A DNA stretch of 47,634 nt from Rhodoferax sp. (GTDB lineage Bacteria > Pseudomonadota > Gammaproteobacteria > Burkholderiales > Burkholderiaceae_C), in assembly GCF_011391645.1 (NCBI RefSeq), contig NZ_JAABQC010000006.1, forward strand, positions 1 to 47,634, given 5' to 3'. This document shows positions 1 to 10,712 of this stretch, one piece after another; positions within the stretch are counted from its first letter, which is position 1; each line of letters starts with the position of its first letter. The translations under genes were made by a program, and so were the position numbers. The notes below the pieces were generated by a model that saw nothing but the letters and a program-made list of their open reading frames with translations, had not been told where the DNA came from and ran no database searches.

Positions 1-113
1 ACAACCACAAAGCTGTGTTCAATACGAACCACTTCGGCAGTGATTACTTCGCCCGTGCGCATCTCAGTGCGTTGCAGGGACTCTTCAAACAGGTCGGCAA
101 AAGATTCAGACAT
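1..113 (-). CDS. rpsA: 30S ribosomal protein S1, N-terminal fragment (runs off window)
   Basis: Reverse complement from 113 reads MSESFADLFEESLQRTEMRTGEVITAEVVRIEHSFVV, the typical S1 N-terminus; located downstream of cmk as expected. Confidence 0.9.
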   Translation of the reverse strand, partial: MSESFADLFEESLQRTEMRTGEVITAEVVRIEHSFVV

Positions 114-245
114 TTTCGGTGCGGTAATGAAAACCGCGGGGTTAAGTTTTTTGAACCTCATTCGCAGTGCGCCAATGCAGCGCGAGGGGGCAAATGAGGA
201 CCTGTGCATTGGCCTGAGCCTTTGCGTTTTCGCCCTTGAGAAAGA

Positions 246-2243
246 TCAGAAGGGCTGCTTGCCTTGCCACCAGTTCAACACCAGAAGAACCGATTCTTCA
301 ATCGATAAACCTGAGTTGTCGAGCAGCTTGGCATTCGTTGCCGGCTTGAGTGGCGCGACGCTTCGGGACGAATCCCGCGCGTCACGCGCATCCAGGTCAG
401 CGCGAAGAGCGTCGAGTGTAGTTGATTTCTCTTTTGAAATCAACTGTTTAAACCGCCGTTGCGCGCGTTGTTCGGCGCTGGCGGTTAAAAATACCTTGAG
501 CGGCGCCTCGGGAAAGATCACGGTGCCCATGTCGCGGCCATCGGCCACCAGGCCTGGCAGGCGGCGAAAACCGTGCTGCAAATCGACCAGCGCGGCGCGC
601 ACCTTGGGCAGGGCGGAGACTTTGGATGCACTCATGCCGGCGGCTTCGGTGCGAATGGCCTCACAAACGTCCTCGCCATTGAGCAGTACCTGGTCACCCT
701 TGAATTCAATGCACAGACCTTGGGCCAACTCGGCAATGGCTGCTTCGCCGGAGGCATCCAGCGGCAGACCGGCCCGCGTGGCAGCCAGCGCGGAGATGCG
801 GTAGAGCGCGCCCGAATCCAGCAGGTGGTAACCCAACTGGCCGGCCAGATGTGCTGCCAGTGTGCCTTTGCCCGACGCGGTGGGGCCATCGACGCAAATG
901 ACGGGAATTTTGGCCGGGTCGGCCTGCACCAGCGAGAAAAGCGCCTCAAAAAAGTCGGGGAAGGTCTTGGCAACACACTTTGGGTCTTCAATGCGCACTG
1001 GCAGGCCTGCCGGGTTGAAAGCGGCCAGCGCAAAACACATGGCCACGCGATGGTCGTCGTAAGTGTGGATGCTGGCGGCCTTCCAGTCGGCCGGGCTGGC
1101 AGGTGGCGTGACCTGGATAAAGTCAGCCCCCTCAACCACGGTGGCGCCGAGCTTGCGCAGTTCACACGCCATGGCGGCAATGCGGTCGGTTTCCTTGACG
1201 CGCCAACTGGCAATATTGCGCAGTGTGGTGGTGCCCTGCGCATACAAGGCCATCACGGCCAGGGTCATGGCGGCGTCGGGAATATGGTTGCAGTCGAGCT
1301 CAATGGCGGTGAGCGGCCAGGCGCCGCGCGACACTTCCAGCCAGTTGGGGCCGCTCAGCACCCGGGCGCCCATCATTTGGGCGGCCTCGATGAAGCGGAT
1401 GTCGCCCTGAATCGAATCGGCGCCCAACCCTTCGATGCGGATGCCGCTGTGACCCTTGTCTGCGGGCGCGATGGCACCCAGGGCGATGAAATAACTGGCA
1501 GACGACGCATCGGCTTCGACAAACAGGGTGCCTGGCGACTGGTACCGGCTACCTGCCGGAATGGTGAAACGCTGCCAGCCGTCGCGGCGCACCTGAATGC
1601 CAAAGCGCGCCAGCAGGTTCAGCGTGATCTCGATGTAAGGCCGGGAGATCAGTTCACCCACGACGTCGATCACGATGTCTTGTCGGGCCACCAGCGGCAA
1701 CGCCATCAGCAGGGCAGTCAGGAACTGGCTGGAGACGTCGCCGCGCACCCGGATTGGAGCGCCGAGCTTTAAATCAGGCTGGCCAATGTGCAGCGGCGGG
1801 AAGCCGTCGTGGCCGGTGTAGTCGATCTGGCAACCGAGTAGGCGCAGCGCATCCACCAGGTCGCCAATCGGGCGCTCGTGCATGCGTGGCACACCGCTCA
1901 GGTGGTAGCTGCCACCCATCAGGGCCAGCGCCGCGGTAAGCGGCCGGATGGCGGTGCCGGCGTTGCCCATGAACAGCTTGGCTTGACTGAGTTTGGGTGT
2001 TCCGGCCAGTCCGTCAATGACCACGGTGTTGCCGCTCTGCTCGATGTCGCAGCCCAGCGCGCGCAGGGCTGCCAGCATGATCCGGGTGTCGTCGGAATCC
2101 AGCACGTCATGCAAGGTGGTGCGACCCTGGGTCAGGGCGGCCAGCAGCAACACCCGGTTCGAAATACTCTTGGAACCTGGCAAGGTGATGGTGCCGCCAG
2201 CGGATTGCAGGGGCGGCAGGTCGATGAAGGCGGTGTTCAGCAT
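246..2243 (-). CDS. aroA-cmk: Bifunctional 3-phosphoshikimate 1-carboxyvinyltransferase / cytidylate kinase
   Basis: Single ORF: EPSP synthase ([44 protein letters not shown]) continuing in frame into CMP kinase ([47 protein letters not shown]). Start taken at MLNTAF; the ORF is open to 2279. Confidence 0.95.
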   Translation of the reverse strand: MLNTAFIDLPPLQSAGGTITLPGSKSISNRVLLLAALTQGRTTLHDVLDSDDTRIMLAALRALGCDIEQSGNTVVIDGLAGTPKLSQAKLFMGNAGTAIRPLTAALALMGGSYHLSGVPRMHERPIGDLVDALRLLGCQIDYTGHDGFPPLHIGQPDLKLGAPIRVRGDVSSQFLTALLMALPLVARQDIVIDVVGELISRPYIEITLNLLARFGIQVRRDGWQRFTIPAGSRYQSPGTLFVEADASSASYFIALGAIAPADKGHSGIRIEGLGADSIQGDIRFIEAAQMMGARVLSGPNWLEVSRGAWPLTAIELDCNHIPDAAMTLAVMALYAQGTTTLRNIASWRVKETDRIAAMACELRKLGATVVEGADFIQVTPPASPADWKAASIHTYDDHRVAMCFALAAFNPAGLPVRIEDPKCVAKTFPDFFEALFSLVQADPAKIPVICVDGPTASGKGTLAAHLAGQLGYHLLDSGALYRISALAATRAGLPLDASGEAAIAELAQGLCIEFKGDQVLLNGEDVCEAIRTEAAGMSASKVSALPKVRAALVDLQHGFRRLPGLVADGRDMGTVIFPEAPLKVFLTASAEQRAQRRFKQLISKEKSTTLDALRADLDARDARDSSRSVAPLKPATNAKLLDNSGLSIEESVLLVLNWWQGKQPF

Positions 2244-3124
2244 GCTTGCCTGGGGTTGTGATGTTGCTTGAGATGCCATTGGCTGCGCGCCGCGCTGGCC
2301 TGTTCGATCAGGGCCTGCAGCGCCGCACCATCACCTTCCTGCATCAGGCGCTCGAAAGCCTGCAATTGCGCCTGAAAGTATTGGCTTTGGGCCAGCAACT
2401 GCTGCCGGTTGGTCAGCAGGATGTCGCGCCAGACCTTGGGGTCGCTGGCGGCAATGCGGGTGAAGTCGCGAAAGCCGGGACCGGCCAGCGACAAAAATTC
2501 TTCCCCCTGCGGCTGACCGGTGACGGCGTTCATCATCGCAAATGCCAGCAGGTGCGGCAAGTGGCTGACTGCTGCAAAAGCGGCGTCATGGGCCTCTGGC
2601 GCCATGTTCACGACCTTGCAATCCAGCGCTTGCCAAAGATCCTGCGCTTGCTGGCGCTGCTTGTCCAAGGTCTCGGTCGTGGGCGTCAGAATCACCTGAC
2701 AGCCCTGGTACAGCCTGGCGTCGGCGTGCTCCACACCCGCCTTTTCTTTCCCGGCAATCGGGTGGGTCGGCACAAATGAGCCGATCTGTCCACCCAGCGC
2801 GCGCCGGGCAGCCGCCAGCACATCACTTTTGGTGGAGCCCACATCCATGATCAGCATCTGCGGCGTGACCGCGGGCTGAATCGCCTGCAGGGTGGCCTCG
2901 GTGGCGGAAACCGGCACGGCCACCAGCACGATGTCGGCACCGGTGGCTGCCTGCCCGGGCGAGGCGGCCGCCTCGTCGATGACGCCGAGTTGCAGGGCTT
3001 TCTGCAGGGTCGTGGTCGACGGACTGAACCCGACCACGCGTTGCACCAGCCCGGCATCTTTAAGCGCCAGCGCAAATGAGCCGCCCATCAGGCCGCAGCC
3101 GATCAAGCCGAGTCGTTCAAACAT
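2237..3124 (-). CDS. tyrA: Prephenate dehydrogenase
   Basis: [25 protein letters not shown] Rossmann start; [24 protein letters not shown] motif; between pheA and aroA. Confidence 0.9.
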   Translation of the reverse strand: MFERLGLIGCGLMGGSFALALKDAGLVQRVVGFSPSTTTLQKALQLGVIDEAAASPGQAATGADIVLVAVPVSATEATLQAIQPAVTPQMLIMDVGSTKSDVLAAARRALGGQIGSFVPTHPIAGKEKAGVEHADARLYQGCQVILTPTTETLDKQRQQAQDLWQALDCKVVNMAPEAHDAAFAAVSHLPHLLAFAMMNAVTGQPQGEEFLSLAGPGFRDFTRIAASDPKVWRDILLTNRQQLLAQSQYFQAQLQAFERLMQEGDGAALQALIEQASAARSQWHLKQHHNPRQAC

Positions 3125-3126
3125 GC

Positions 3127-4209
3127 TCAGTCTGCCACCGGGTAAGTGCCCAGCACTTTGTAGAACGCGCACAGTCCGCGCAATTCTTCCAGCGCGGCGG
3201 CCACATGGGGCTGGCTGGGGTGGCCTTGCAGGTCGATGTAAAAGTAGTATTCCCACTGGCCCGAGCGCGCTGGCCGTGACTCGAACCGGGTCATGGACAC
3301 GCCGTGTTTCTTCAGCGGCACCAGCAGGTCATGCACGGCCCCGGGCCGGTTGGTGACCGAGACGATCAGGCTGACGCAGTCATTGCCGGTGGCCTGCGGC
3401 GCGGCCAGCGTCTGCGGCAGGCAGATGATGGCAAATCGGGTGCGGTTGAAGGCGTCGTCCTGGATCGCATAAGAGGCAATGTGCAGGCCAAATTCACTGC
3501 CGGCGCGTTCGCTGGCAATGGCCGCCCAGGCCGGGTTGGTGGCGGCGATGCGGGCACCCTCGGCGTTGCTGGCGGCAGCGCGCCGCTCGGCGTGGGGCAG
3601 GTGGGTGGTGAGCCAGTCCTGGCACTGCGCCAGCGCCTGCGGGTGGGCATAAACGGCCTCGATGTCGTGCAGCGAGGGCTCCAGGCGCAGCAGATTGTGG
3701 CGCACCAGAAAGCTGGTTTCTCCAATGATGTGCAAGGGCGAGTTGAGCAGCAAATCGAGTGAACGCGAGATCACGCCCTCCGATGAGTTTTCAATCGGCA
3801 CCACGCCAAATTCGGCGCTGCCGGCGGCTGTGGCGCGAAACACCTCGTCGATGCTGACGCACAACACGCGTGACATGCTGCCGCCAAAGAACTGGATCGC
3901 CGCCTGCTCGCTGAAGGTGCCCGCCGGCCCCAGGTAGGCCACCCGCTGCGGCGCTTCCAAGGCGCGGCAAGCCGACATGATTTCCCGCCAGATCAGGCTC
4001 AGGCTGTGGTCCTTGAGCGGTCCGCCGTTGTGCGCCTGCAAATTGGCGATGACCTGGGCCTCGCGGTCCGGGCGGAACACCGCCGAGCCGTCCAGGCGCT
4101 TGATTTCGCCCACCTCATGGGCCAGGCCAGCGCGCTGGTTGAGCAGGCGTAGCAACTCCTGGTCAAGGGCATCAATCTGGGTGCGCAGTTCTGGAAGGGT
4201 TTTTGCCAT
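3127..4209 (-). CDS. pheA: Bifunctional chorismate mutase / prephenate dehydratase
   Basis: Chorismate mutase N-terminus (ELRTQIDALDQELLRLLNQRAGLAHEVGEIKR), prephenate dehydratase (YLGPAGTFSEQAAIQFFG), ACT domain (GAVHDLLVPLKKHGVSMTRFESRPAR). Confidence 0.95.
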   Translation of the reverse strand: MAKTLPELRTQIDALDQELLRLLNQRAGLAHEVGEIKRLDGSAVFRPDREAQVIANLQAHNGGPLKDHSLSLIWREIMSACRALEAPQRVAYLGPAGTFSEQAAIQFFGGSMSRVLCVSIDEVFRATAAGSAEFGVVPIENSSEGVISRSLDLLLNSPLHIIGETSFLVRHNLLRLEPSLHDIEAVYAHPQALAQCQDWLTTHLPHAERRAAASNAEGARIAATNPAWAAIASERAGSEFGLHIASYAIQDDAFNRTRFAIICLPQTLAAPQATGNDCVSLIVSVTNRPGAVHDLLVPLKKHGVSMTRFESRPARSGQWEYYFYIDLQGHPSQPHVAAALEELRGLCAFYKVLGTYPVAD

Positions 4210-4268
4210 GGACCGGTTCAAGTAAAAGAGTAAGTGTCTTTGCGCGTGCAATGTGGCAAGCGGGGGTT

Positions 4269-5369
4269 TTAGCCGCGCCGGGCTTCAAAGTCCCGCATAT
4301 AAGCCACCAGTGCCTGCACGCCTGCGAGCGGCATGGCGTTGTAAATGCTGGCACGCATGCCGCCCACCGATTTGTGGCCCTTGAGTTGCAGCAGGCCACA
4401 CTCGCGAGCGCCGCTGAGAAAGGCGTCGTTGAGGCTTTCATCGCGCAGGTAAAACGGCACGTTCATGCGTGAGCGGCAGTCACGGGCCACCCGGTTTTGA
4501 TACAGCCCGGAGCTGTCAATGGCGTGGTAAAGCAGTTCGGCCTTGGCAATATTGCGGGCTTCAACGGCCGCAATGCCGCCCTGGCGCTTGAGCCACTGGA
4601 ACACCAACCCGGCCATGTAGATCGAATAGGTTGGCGGGGTGTTGTACATCGAATCGTTGTCGGCCACGGTGCGGTAGTTGAAGGCGCTGGGGCAAATCGG
4701 CAGGGCGCGGTCAAGCAGGTCTTCGCGCACCACCACCAGTGTCAGGCCGGCGGGCCCCAGGTTTTTCTGGGCACCGCCAAAGGCCAGCCCGACGCGCGAC
4801 CAGTCCACCGTGCGCGAGGCCACGTGCGACGAGAAGTCCAGCACCAGCGGCGCCTCGCAGCCCAGGGCCTTCAGATCGGGCAGGGCGTGGTATTCGACAC
4901 CGTTGATGGTCTCGTTGCTGCAGATGTGCACATAAGCCGGTTTGTCGCTGAGCTGCCAACTGGCAGGATCGGCCAGCGAGGTGTGGCCATTGCCCCGGGT
5001 GTGGGCCGCCTCATGGGCAGTGCAGTATTTGGCGGCTTCAGCAAGTGACTTCTGGCTCCAGCTGCCGGTCACCACAAAGTCGGCCGTCTGGCCTTTTGAC
5101 AGGTTGAGCGGCACGATGGCGTTTTCAGCCAGACCACCGCCCTGCATGAAAAGCAGTTTGAAATGCGCGGGCACCGCCAGCAATTCACGCAGATCAGCCA
5201 GGGCCTGTTCATGGATGGCGCCAAATTCCTTGCCCCGGTGGCTCATTTCCATCACGCCCATGCCGCTGCCGTGCCAGTCGAGCATCTCGGCGGCAGCCTG
5301 ACTCAGCACCTCATCGGGCATGACGGCCGGGCCGGCAGAAAAGTTATACGGGCGCATCGGTGTCGTCAT
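4269..5369 (-). CDS. serC: Phosphoserine aminotransferase
   Basis: [44 protein letters not shown]; start at MTTP or MRPY (5357), overlapping the 3' end of gyrA. Confidence 0.95.
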   Translation of the reverse strand: MTTPMRPYNFSAGPAVMPDEVLSQAAAEMLDWHGSGMGVMEMSHRGKEFGAIHEQALADLRELLAVPAHFKLLFMQGGGLAENAIVPLNLSKGQTADFVVTGSWSQKSLAEAAKYCTAHEAAHTRGNGHTSLADPASWQLSDKPAYVHICSNETINGVEYHALPDLKALGCEAPLVLDFSSHVASRTVDWSRVGLAFGGAQKNLGPAGLTLVVVREDLLDRALPICPSAFNYRTVADNDSMYNTPPTYSIYMAGLVFQWLKRQGGIAAVEARNIAKAELLYHAIDSSGLYQNRVARDCRSRMNVPFYLRDESLNDAFLSGARECGLLQLKGHKSVGGMRASIYNAMPLAGVQALVAYMRDFEARRG

Positions 5370-7977
5370 CGGTGGCCTCGTCTGCTGGTGGGATGGCATC
5401 GTTTTCCACAATGCGCTGCAGGCCGCTCAACTGCGAGCCGTCATCCAGCCCAATCAGCGTCACGCCCTGGGTGGCGCGACCCAGTTCGCGGATTTCAGAG
5501 ACGCGGGTGCGCACCAGCACGCCCCGGTCGGTGATCAGCATGATTTCGTCGTCAGCATGCACCAGCGTGGCAGCCACCACCTTGCCGTTGCGTTCACTCT
5601 GTTGGATGGCAATCATGCCCTTGGTGCCGCGCCCGTGGCGGGTGTATTCTGCAATGCTGGTGCGCTTGCCATAGCCGTTCTGGGTGGCGGTCAGCACGCT
5701 TTGCGTTTCGTCTTCGGCCACCAGCATGGCGATCACGCTCTGGCCTTCTTCGAGCATCATGCCGCGCACACCGCGCGCCTGGCGGCCCATCGGGCGCACA
5801 TCGTTTTCATCAAAGCGCACGGCTTTGCCGCCATCACTGAACAGCATCACGTCGTGCTGGCCGTCGGTCAGCGCGGCCCCAATCAGATAGTCGCCCTCGT
5901 CCAGATCGACGGCAATGATGCCGGCCTTGCGCGGGTTGGAAAACTCAACCAGTGCAGTCTTCTTGACCGTGCCCATGCTGGTGGCCATGAAAACATAATG
6001 GTCGGCTGGGAATGTGCGTTTTTCGCCGGTCAGCGGCAGTACCACGGTGACTTTTTCGCCGTCCTGCAGCGGGAACATGTTGACAATCGGGCGACCGCGT
6101 GAGCCGCGCGAGCCCTGCGGCACTTCCCACACCTTGAGCCAGTACATGCGGCCGCGGTTGCTGAAGCACAGGATGTAGTCGTGCGTGTTGGCAATAAAAA
6201 GCTGGTCCACCCAGTCGTCTTCTTTTGTGGCGGTGGCCTGCTTGCCACGGCCGCCCCGCTTCTGTGCCCGGTACTCGCTTAACGGCTGGCTCTTGATGTA
6301 GCCGCTGTGGCTCAGCGTGACCACCATGTCGGTTGGCGTGATCAGGTCTTCGGTCGACAGGTCAAACGAGCTATGCTCCACCAGGCTGCGACGCGCCCCC
6401 AACTTGGTCTGGCCAAATTCGGTTTTGATGGCGGTGAGTTCGTCGCTGATGATGATCGACACGCGCTCGGGACGGGCCAGAATGTCGAGCAGGTCATCAA
6501 TCTCGGCCATCACTTCTTTGTACTCGGCCACGATCTTGTCCTGCTCCAGGCCGGTCAGGCGTTGCAGGCGCATCTGCAGGATTTCCTGCGCCTGCGTTTC
6601 TGACAGGCGGTACAGGCCATCGTTGCCCATGCCGTATTGCGGCTCCAGCCCGTCCGGACGGTAGCTATCGGCATTGATGACGCCACCGTCGGCGCGCGTG
6701 CGGGTGAGCATCTCGCGCACCAATTTGCTGTCCCAGGGGCGGCTCATCAACTCAAGCTTGGCCACAGGAGGCGTGGGCGACTCGCGGATGATCCGGATGA
6801 AGTCGTCAATATTGGCCAAAGCCACGGCCAGGCCTTCCAGCACATGACCGCGTTCGCGCGCCTTGCGCAGCGTGAACACGGTGCGGCGCGTCACCACTTC
6901 GCGGCGGTGCTGCAAAAAGACCTCGATCAGGTCCTTCAGGTTGCACAACTTGGGTTGACCGTTGATCAGCGCCACCATGTTCATGCCAAAGGTGTCCTGC
7001 AACTGGGTTTGTTTGTACAGGTTGTTCAGCACCACCTCAGGCACTTCACCGCGCTTGAGTTCAATCACCAGGCGCATGCCCGACTTGTCGGACTCGTCCT
7101 GAATGTGGCTGATACCCTCGATTTTTTTCTCATGCACCAGTTCGGCCATGCGCTCCTGTAGCGTCTTTTTATTGACCTGGTAGGGCAGCTCGTCGACGAT
7201 GATGGACTGGCGCTGGCCTTTGTCGATGTCTTCAAAGTGGCACTTGGCGCGCATCACCACACGGCCACGGCCGGTGCGGTAACCGTCCTTGACCCCGTTG
7301 ATGCCATAAATAATGCCGGCGGTGGGGAAGTCGGGCGCCGGGATGATTTCCATCAGCTCGTCAATCGAGGCTTGCGGGTTGCGCAGCAGGTGCAGGCAGG
7401 CGTCCACCACTTCGTTCAGGTTGTGTGGCGGAATATTGGTGGCCATGCCCACGGCAATACCGCCCGAGCCATTCACCAGCAAATTGGGCAGGCGCGTGGG
7501 TAGCACCAGCGGCTCTTTTTCAGAGCCATCGTAGTTGGGACCGAAGTCAACGGTTTCCTTGTCCAGATCTGCCAACAGTTCATGAGCGATTTTGGCCAGA
7601 CGGATTTCGGTGTAACGCATGGCAGCCGCGTTGTCGCCGTCGACCGAACCGAAATTGCCCTGCCCGTCGACCAGCATATGGCGCATGGAGAAGTCTTGCG
7701 CCATGCGAACAATGGTGTCGTACACCGACTGGTCACCATGCGGGTGGTACTTACCAATGACATCACCAACGATACGAGCAGACTTCTTATAGGCCTTGTT
7801 CCAGTCGTTGTTGAGCTCGTGCATGGCAAACAACACGCGCCGGTGTACCGGCTTGAGACCGTCACGCGCATCAGGCAGGGCCCGCCCGACGATCACGCTC
7901 ATGGCGTAATCCAGGTAGCTGCGACGCATCTCGTCGGCAAGACTGGTGGGCAGGGTTTCTTTGGCGAACTGGGTCAT
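5344..7977 (-). CDS. gyrA: DNA gyrase subunit A
   Basis: 877 aa; [55 protein letters not shown], GyrA box QKRGGRGKQ. Confidence 0.97.
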   Translation of the reverse strand: MTQFAKETLPTSLADEMRRSYLDYAMSVIVGRALPDARDGLKPVHRRVLFAMHELNNDWNKAYKKSARIVGDVIGKYHPHGDQSVYDTIVRMAQDFSMRHMLVDGQGNFGSVDGDNAAAMRYTEIRLAKIAHELLADLDKETVDFGPNYDGSEKEPLVLPTRLPNLLVNGSGGIAVGMATNIPPHNLNEVVDACLHLLRNPQASIDELMEIIPAPDFPTAGIIYGINGVKDGYRTGRGRVVMRAKCHFEDIDKGQRQSIIVDELPYQVNKKTLQERMAELVHEKKIEGISHIQDESDKSGMRLVIELKRGEVPEVVLNNLYKQTQLQDTFGMNMVALINGQPKLCNLKDLIEVFLQHRREVVTRRTVFTLRKARERGHVLEGLAVALANIDDFIRIIRESPTPPVAKLELMSRPWDSKLVREMLTRTRADGGVINADSYRPDGLEPQYGMGNDGLYRLSETQAQEILQMRLQRLTGLEQDKIVAEYKEVMAEIDDLLDILARPERVSIIISDELTAIKTEFGQTKLGARRSLVEHSSFDLSTEDLITPTDMVVTLSHSGYIKSQPLSEYRAQKRGGRGKQATATKEDDWVDQLFIANTHDYILCFSNRGRMYWLKVWEVPQGSRGSRGRPIVNMFPLQDGEKVTVVLPLTGEKRTFPADHYVFMATSMGTVKKTALVEFSNPRKAGIIAVDLDEGDYLIGAALTDGQHDVMLFSDGGKAVRFDENDVRPMGRQARGVRGMMLEEGQSVIAMLVAEDETQSVLTATQNGYGKRTSIAEYTRHGRGTKGMIAIQQSERNGKVVAATLVHADDEIMLITDRGVLVRTRVSEIRELGRATQGVTLIGLDDGSQLSGLQRIVENDAIPPADEATDDDTDAPV

Positions 7978-8222
7978 GGGAAAGGCTTGAGGCGAAGCAA
8001 GATCTGAGTTAGCTCGCGATTTTAAGCTGCGAAAATGTGGCTCCGGCGCAACGAACCATTTGAAAAATTTAGTTCAACAGCCTTTGTCATGCGCTCTGTG
8101 CGCCAGCACACCAACGCCCCAATTCGTTGTGGCACAATTGATTCAACGTTTGAAGTGATAGGCATTTTGAGCGTCTTATTTACTTAACGCAGCGCGGCTG
8201 TGATCTTTCCCTTAGGAGAACC

Positions 8223-8942
8223 ATGATGAAATTTAACAATATTGCAGTGCTGTTCGCAGCAGTAGCTTTTGCCCTGCCCATGGCTTCGAGTGCTCAAAAC
8301 ACGCAGCCGTTTCCGGCCAAGCCTATCGCCAGCCCCACCGCTGATGACTTCAAGTACGCAACCGGCGAAAACCAGTGGCGCTCAGCTGACGGCAAACCCG
8401 TCATGAACGGTACCAACGAACTCTGCTGGCGCAATGCGTTCTGGACACCAGCCACCGCCTACCCAGGCTGCGACGGTTCCATCCTCAAACCCCTGCCTGT
8501 CGTTGCTCCGGCACCCGCTCGAGCACCGGTTGCTGTCGCACCCGCTCCAGCACCTGCGCCAGCACCCGCGCCAGCTCCAATGGCACCCGCCAAGGTGACT
8601 TACGCCGCTGACGCGTTCTTTGACTTCGACAAGTCTGTGCTCAAGCCCGAAGGCAAAGCCAAGCTGGACGAACTGGTTGCCAAAACCAAGGACATCAACC
8701 TTGAAGTCGTGATTGCAGTTGGTCACACTGATGCTGTCGGTTCCGACGGTTACAACCAAAAGCTGTCAGTGCGCCGTTCAGAAGCCGTCAAGGCATACCT
8801 TGAGTCCAAGGGCATCGAAAAGAACCGCATTTACACCGAAGGCAAAGGCGAAGCGCAGCCAGTGGCTGACAACAAGACCAGCGATGGTCGCGCCAAGAAC
8901 CGCCGCGTTGAAATTGAAGTCGTGGGTACTCGTGCCAAGTAA
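8223..8942 (+). CDS. ompA: OmpA family outer membrane protein (C-terminal peptidoglycan-binding domain)
   Basis: Signal peptide; Pro/Ala linker; OmpA C-terminal motif (ADAFFDFDKSVLKPEGKAKLDEL...VVIAVGHTDAVGSDGYNQKLSVRRSEAVKAYL...GRAKNRRVEIEV). Confidence 0.9.
   Translation: MMKFNNIAVLFAAVAFALPMASSAQNTQPFPAKPIASPTADDFKYATGENQWRSADGKPVMNGTNELCWRNAFWTPATAYPGCDGSILKPLPVVAPAPARAPVAVAPAPAPAPAPAPAPMAPAKVTYAADAFFDFDKSVLKPEGKAKLDELVAKTKDINLEVVIAVGHTDAVGSDGYNQKLSVRRSEAVKAYLESKGIEKNRIYTEGKGEAQPVADNKTSDGRAKNRRVEIEVVGTRAK
8503..8590 (+). repeat. Low-complexity Pro/Ala coding repeat (APAPAPAPAPAPAP linker)
   Basis: Repeating gcacccgctccagcacctgcgcc units in the ompA linker. Confidence 0.8.
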
Positions 8943-8972
8943 TTGGTTCATGTCCTAGCGTTTCAATCGCAA

Positions 8973-9003
8973 TAAAAAGACCCGCTTCGGCGGGTTTTTT
9001 TAT
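8973..9003 (+). terminator. Rho-independent terminator after ompA
   Basis: aaaaagaCCCGCttcgGCGGGttttttta. Confidence 0.9.
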
Positions 9004-9279
9004 TGCTGCTCGCAACAGGCAGCCCCATGCCAGTGCGTGAAGTCGGTGAAGCTGTCCAAAATATTCACGCAAGCCATCCTGCTCTGTGCGTCGCCCACAA
9101 CGGCTCAACCGCATCGGGGCTCGTCGGTCTCCTGTTTCATACTGGGTAACCGCCTCCCTGCCGCATTACGGCAACAGCGCAATGAAGTTTTAAGCCTGCC
9201 ATCCAAGTTTGAGCTATAGGGTTTACCCTAAAATACAGGGTTGGCATCGACCTAATTTTTTTCTTGAACCTGGATCACT

Positions 9280-10701
9280 ATGAATTTGTCTCTGGATAAC
9301 GAGTTGATTGAAAACTACACCTTCTCCGAGATCAAACTCGGGCAAAGTGCCCGCCTGCTGCGCACTTTGACTCTAGAAGATATCCACGCATTCGCCGCCG
9401 TGTCAGGTGACACCAATCCGGCTCACATGGACTCCGTCTATGCCAGCGAAAGCCTGTTTCACGGTGTGATTGCCCACGGCATGTGGAGTGGGGCGCTGAT
9501 TTCAGCCTTGTTGGGAACCCAGTTTCCTGGTCCTGGCACCATTTACCAGGACCAGGCGCTGCACTTTGTCAAGCCGGTCCGAGTGGGTGACACGCTGACC
9601 GTGACCGTGACCGTGACCGCGTTAAATTCAGAAAACAAGAGTGTGGAGCTTGATTGCCGGGTTTTCAACCAGCGCGGTGAAATGGTGCTGAATGGTCTTG
9701 CCAAAGTGTTGGCACCCACCACCAAAGTGCGACTGCCACGCGTGATGGCGCCACAGATTCAATTGTTTGATCCACAGTCGCGCTTCAACCAGTTGCTGGC
9801 GCTCGGCGAAAAGCTCGAAGCGGTGCGTTGCGCTGTGGTGCACCCGTGCGACGCAGGGTCTCTCAGCGGGGCGATGGATTCAGCCCGCTATGGCTTGATC
9901 GTGCCAGTGCTGATCGGCCCCGAGGTGCGTATCCGCCACGTGGCCGAAGAGGCGGGCATCGATTTGACCGGCGTTGAAATCCTGTCTGTGCCGCACAGCC
10001 ATGCGGCAGCCGAAAAAGCGGCTGAAATGGCAGCCGCCTGGGATGTGGAGATGCTTATGAAGGGCAGTCTGCACACCGACGAGCTGATTCACGCGGTGCT
10101 GGCCAGGCCGCAACTGCGGACCGGTCGGCGCATGTCGCATGTGTTCCGCTTCGATGTGCCGCTCTACCACAAGCCTTTGCTCATCACCGATGCTGCGCTC
10201 AACATTCACCCCACCCTGAAAGAGAAGGTGGACATCATTCAGAACGCCATCGACTTCGCCCGTGTTTTGGGGGTGGCAGAACCCAAGGTTGCCATTTTGT
10301 CCGCGGTGGAAATGGTCAACTCCAATATTCCCTCCACGCTGGATGCCGCAGCCCTTTGCAAAATGGCCGAGCGCGGGCAGATCACCGGCGGCGTGCTCGA
10401 CGGGCCGCTGGCCTTTGACAATGCCATCTCGATGCAGGCAGCGCAAATCAAGAACATTGAATCGGTGGTTGCCGGCCATGCCGACATCCTTGCCGTGCCT
10501 GATCTGGAAAGTGGCAACATGCTGGCCAAGCAGCTGGAATACCTGGCGGGCGCCAGCGGTTCCGGCATCGTGCTGGGCGCCCGGGTGCCCATTGCCCTGA
10601 CCAGCCGCGCCGATGGTCCCTCGAACCGGGTGGCTTCGGCACTGCTCGCCCTGCTGGTCGCGCACAATTCGCGCCGCGACCACCCGCGTCCGGTCTGGTA
10701 A
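9280..10701 (+). CDS. Bifunctional MaoC-like enoyl-CoA hydratase / phosphate acetyl(butyryl)transferase
   Basis: N-terminal MaoC hot-dog domain (DIHAFAAVSGDTNPAHMDSVYASESLFHGVIAHGMWSGALIS) fused to a PTA_PTB domain (...LDGPLAFDNAISMQAAQIKNIESVVAGHADILAVPDLESGNMLAKQL). Confidence 0.88.
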   Translation: MNLSLDNELIENYTFSEIKLGQSARLLRTLTLEDIHAFAAVSGDTNPAHMDSVYASESLFHGVIAHGMWSGALISALLGTQFPGPGTIYQDQALHFVKPVRVGDTLTVTVTVTALNSENKSVELDCRVFNQRGEMVLNGLAKVLAPTTKVRLPRVMAPQIQLFDPQSRFNQLLALGEKLEAVRCAVVHPCDAGSLSGAMDSARYGLIVPVLIGPEVRIRHVAEEAGIDLTGVEILSVPHSHAAAEKAAEMAAAWDVEMLMKGSLHTDELIHAVLARPQLRTGRRMSHVFRFDVPLYHKPLLITDAALNIHPTLKEKVDIIQNAIDFARVLGVAEPKVAILSAVEMVNSNIPSTLDAAALCKMAERGQITGGVLDGPLAFDNAISMQAAQIKNIESVVAGHADILAVPDLESGNMLAKQLEYLAGASGSGIVLGARVPIALTSRADGPSNRVASALLALLVAHNSRRDHPRPVW

Positions 10702-10712
10702 GGAACGCAGCC

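Noticed and set aside
573-1772. 399-aa plus-strand ORF opposite aroA-cmk
   Set aside because: No motifs and His/Gly/Gln-rich; the opposing strand is clearly AroA-Cmk
8943-9279. Absence of ubiG immediately after gyrA-ompA as a sign of rearrangement
   Set aside because: I recall gyrA-ompA-ubiG order in some relatives but cannot verify it for this lineage; a clean terminator after ompA makes the local order ordinary
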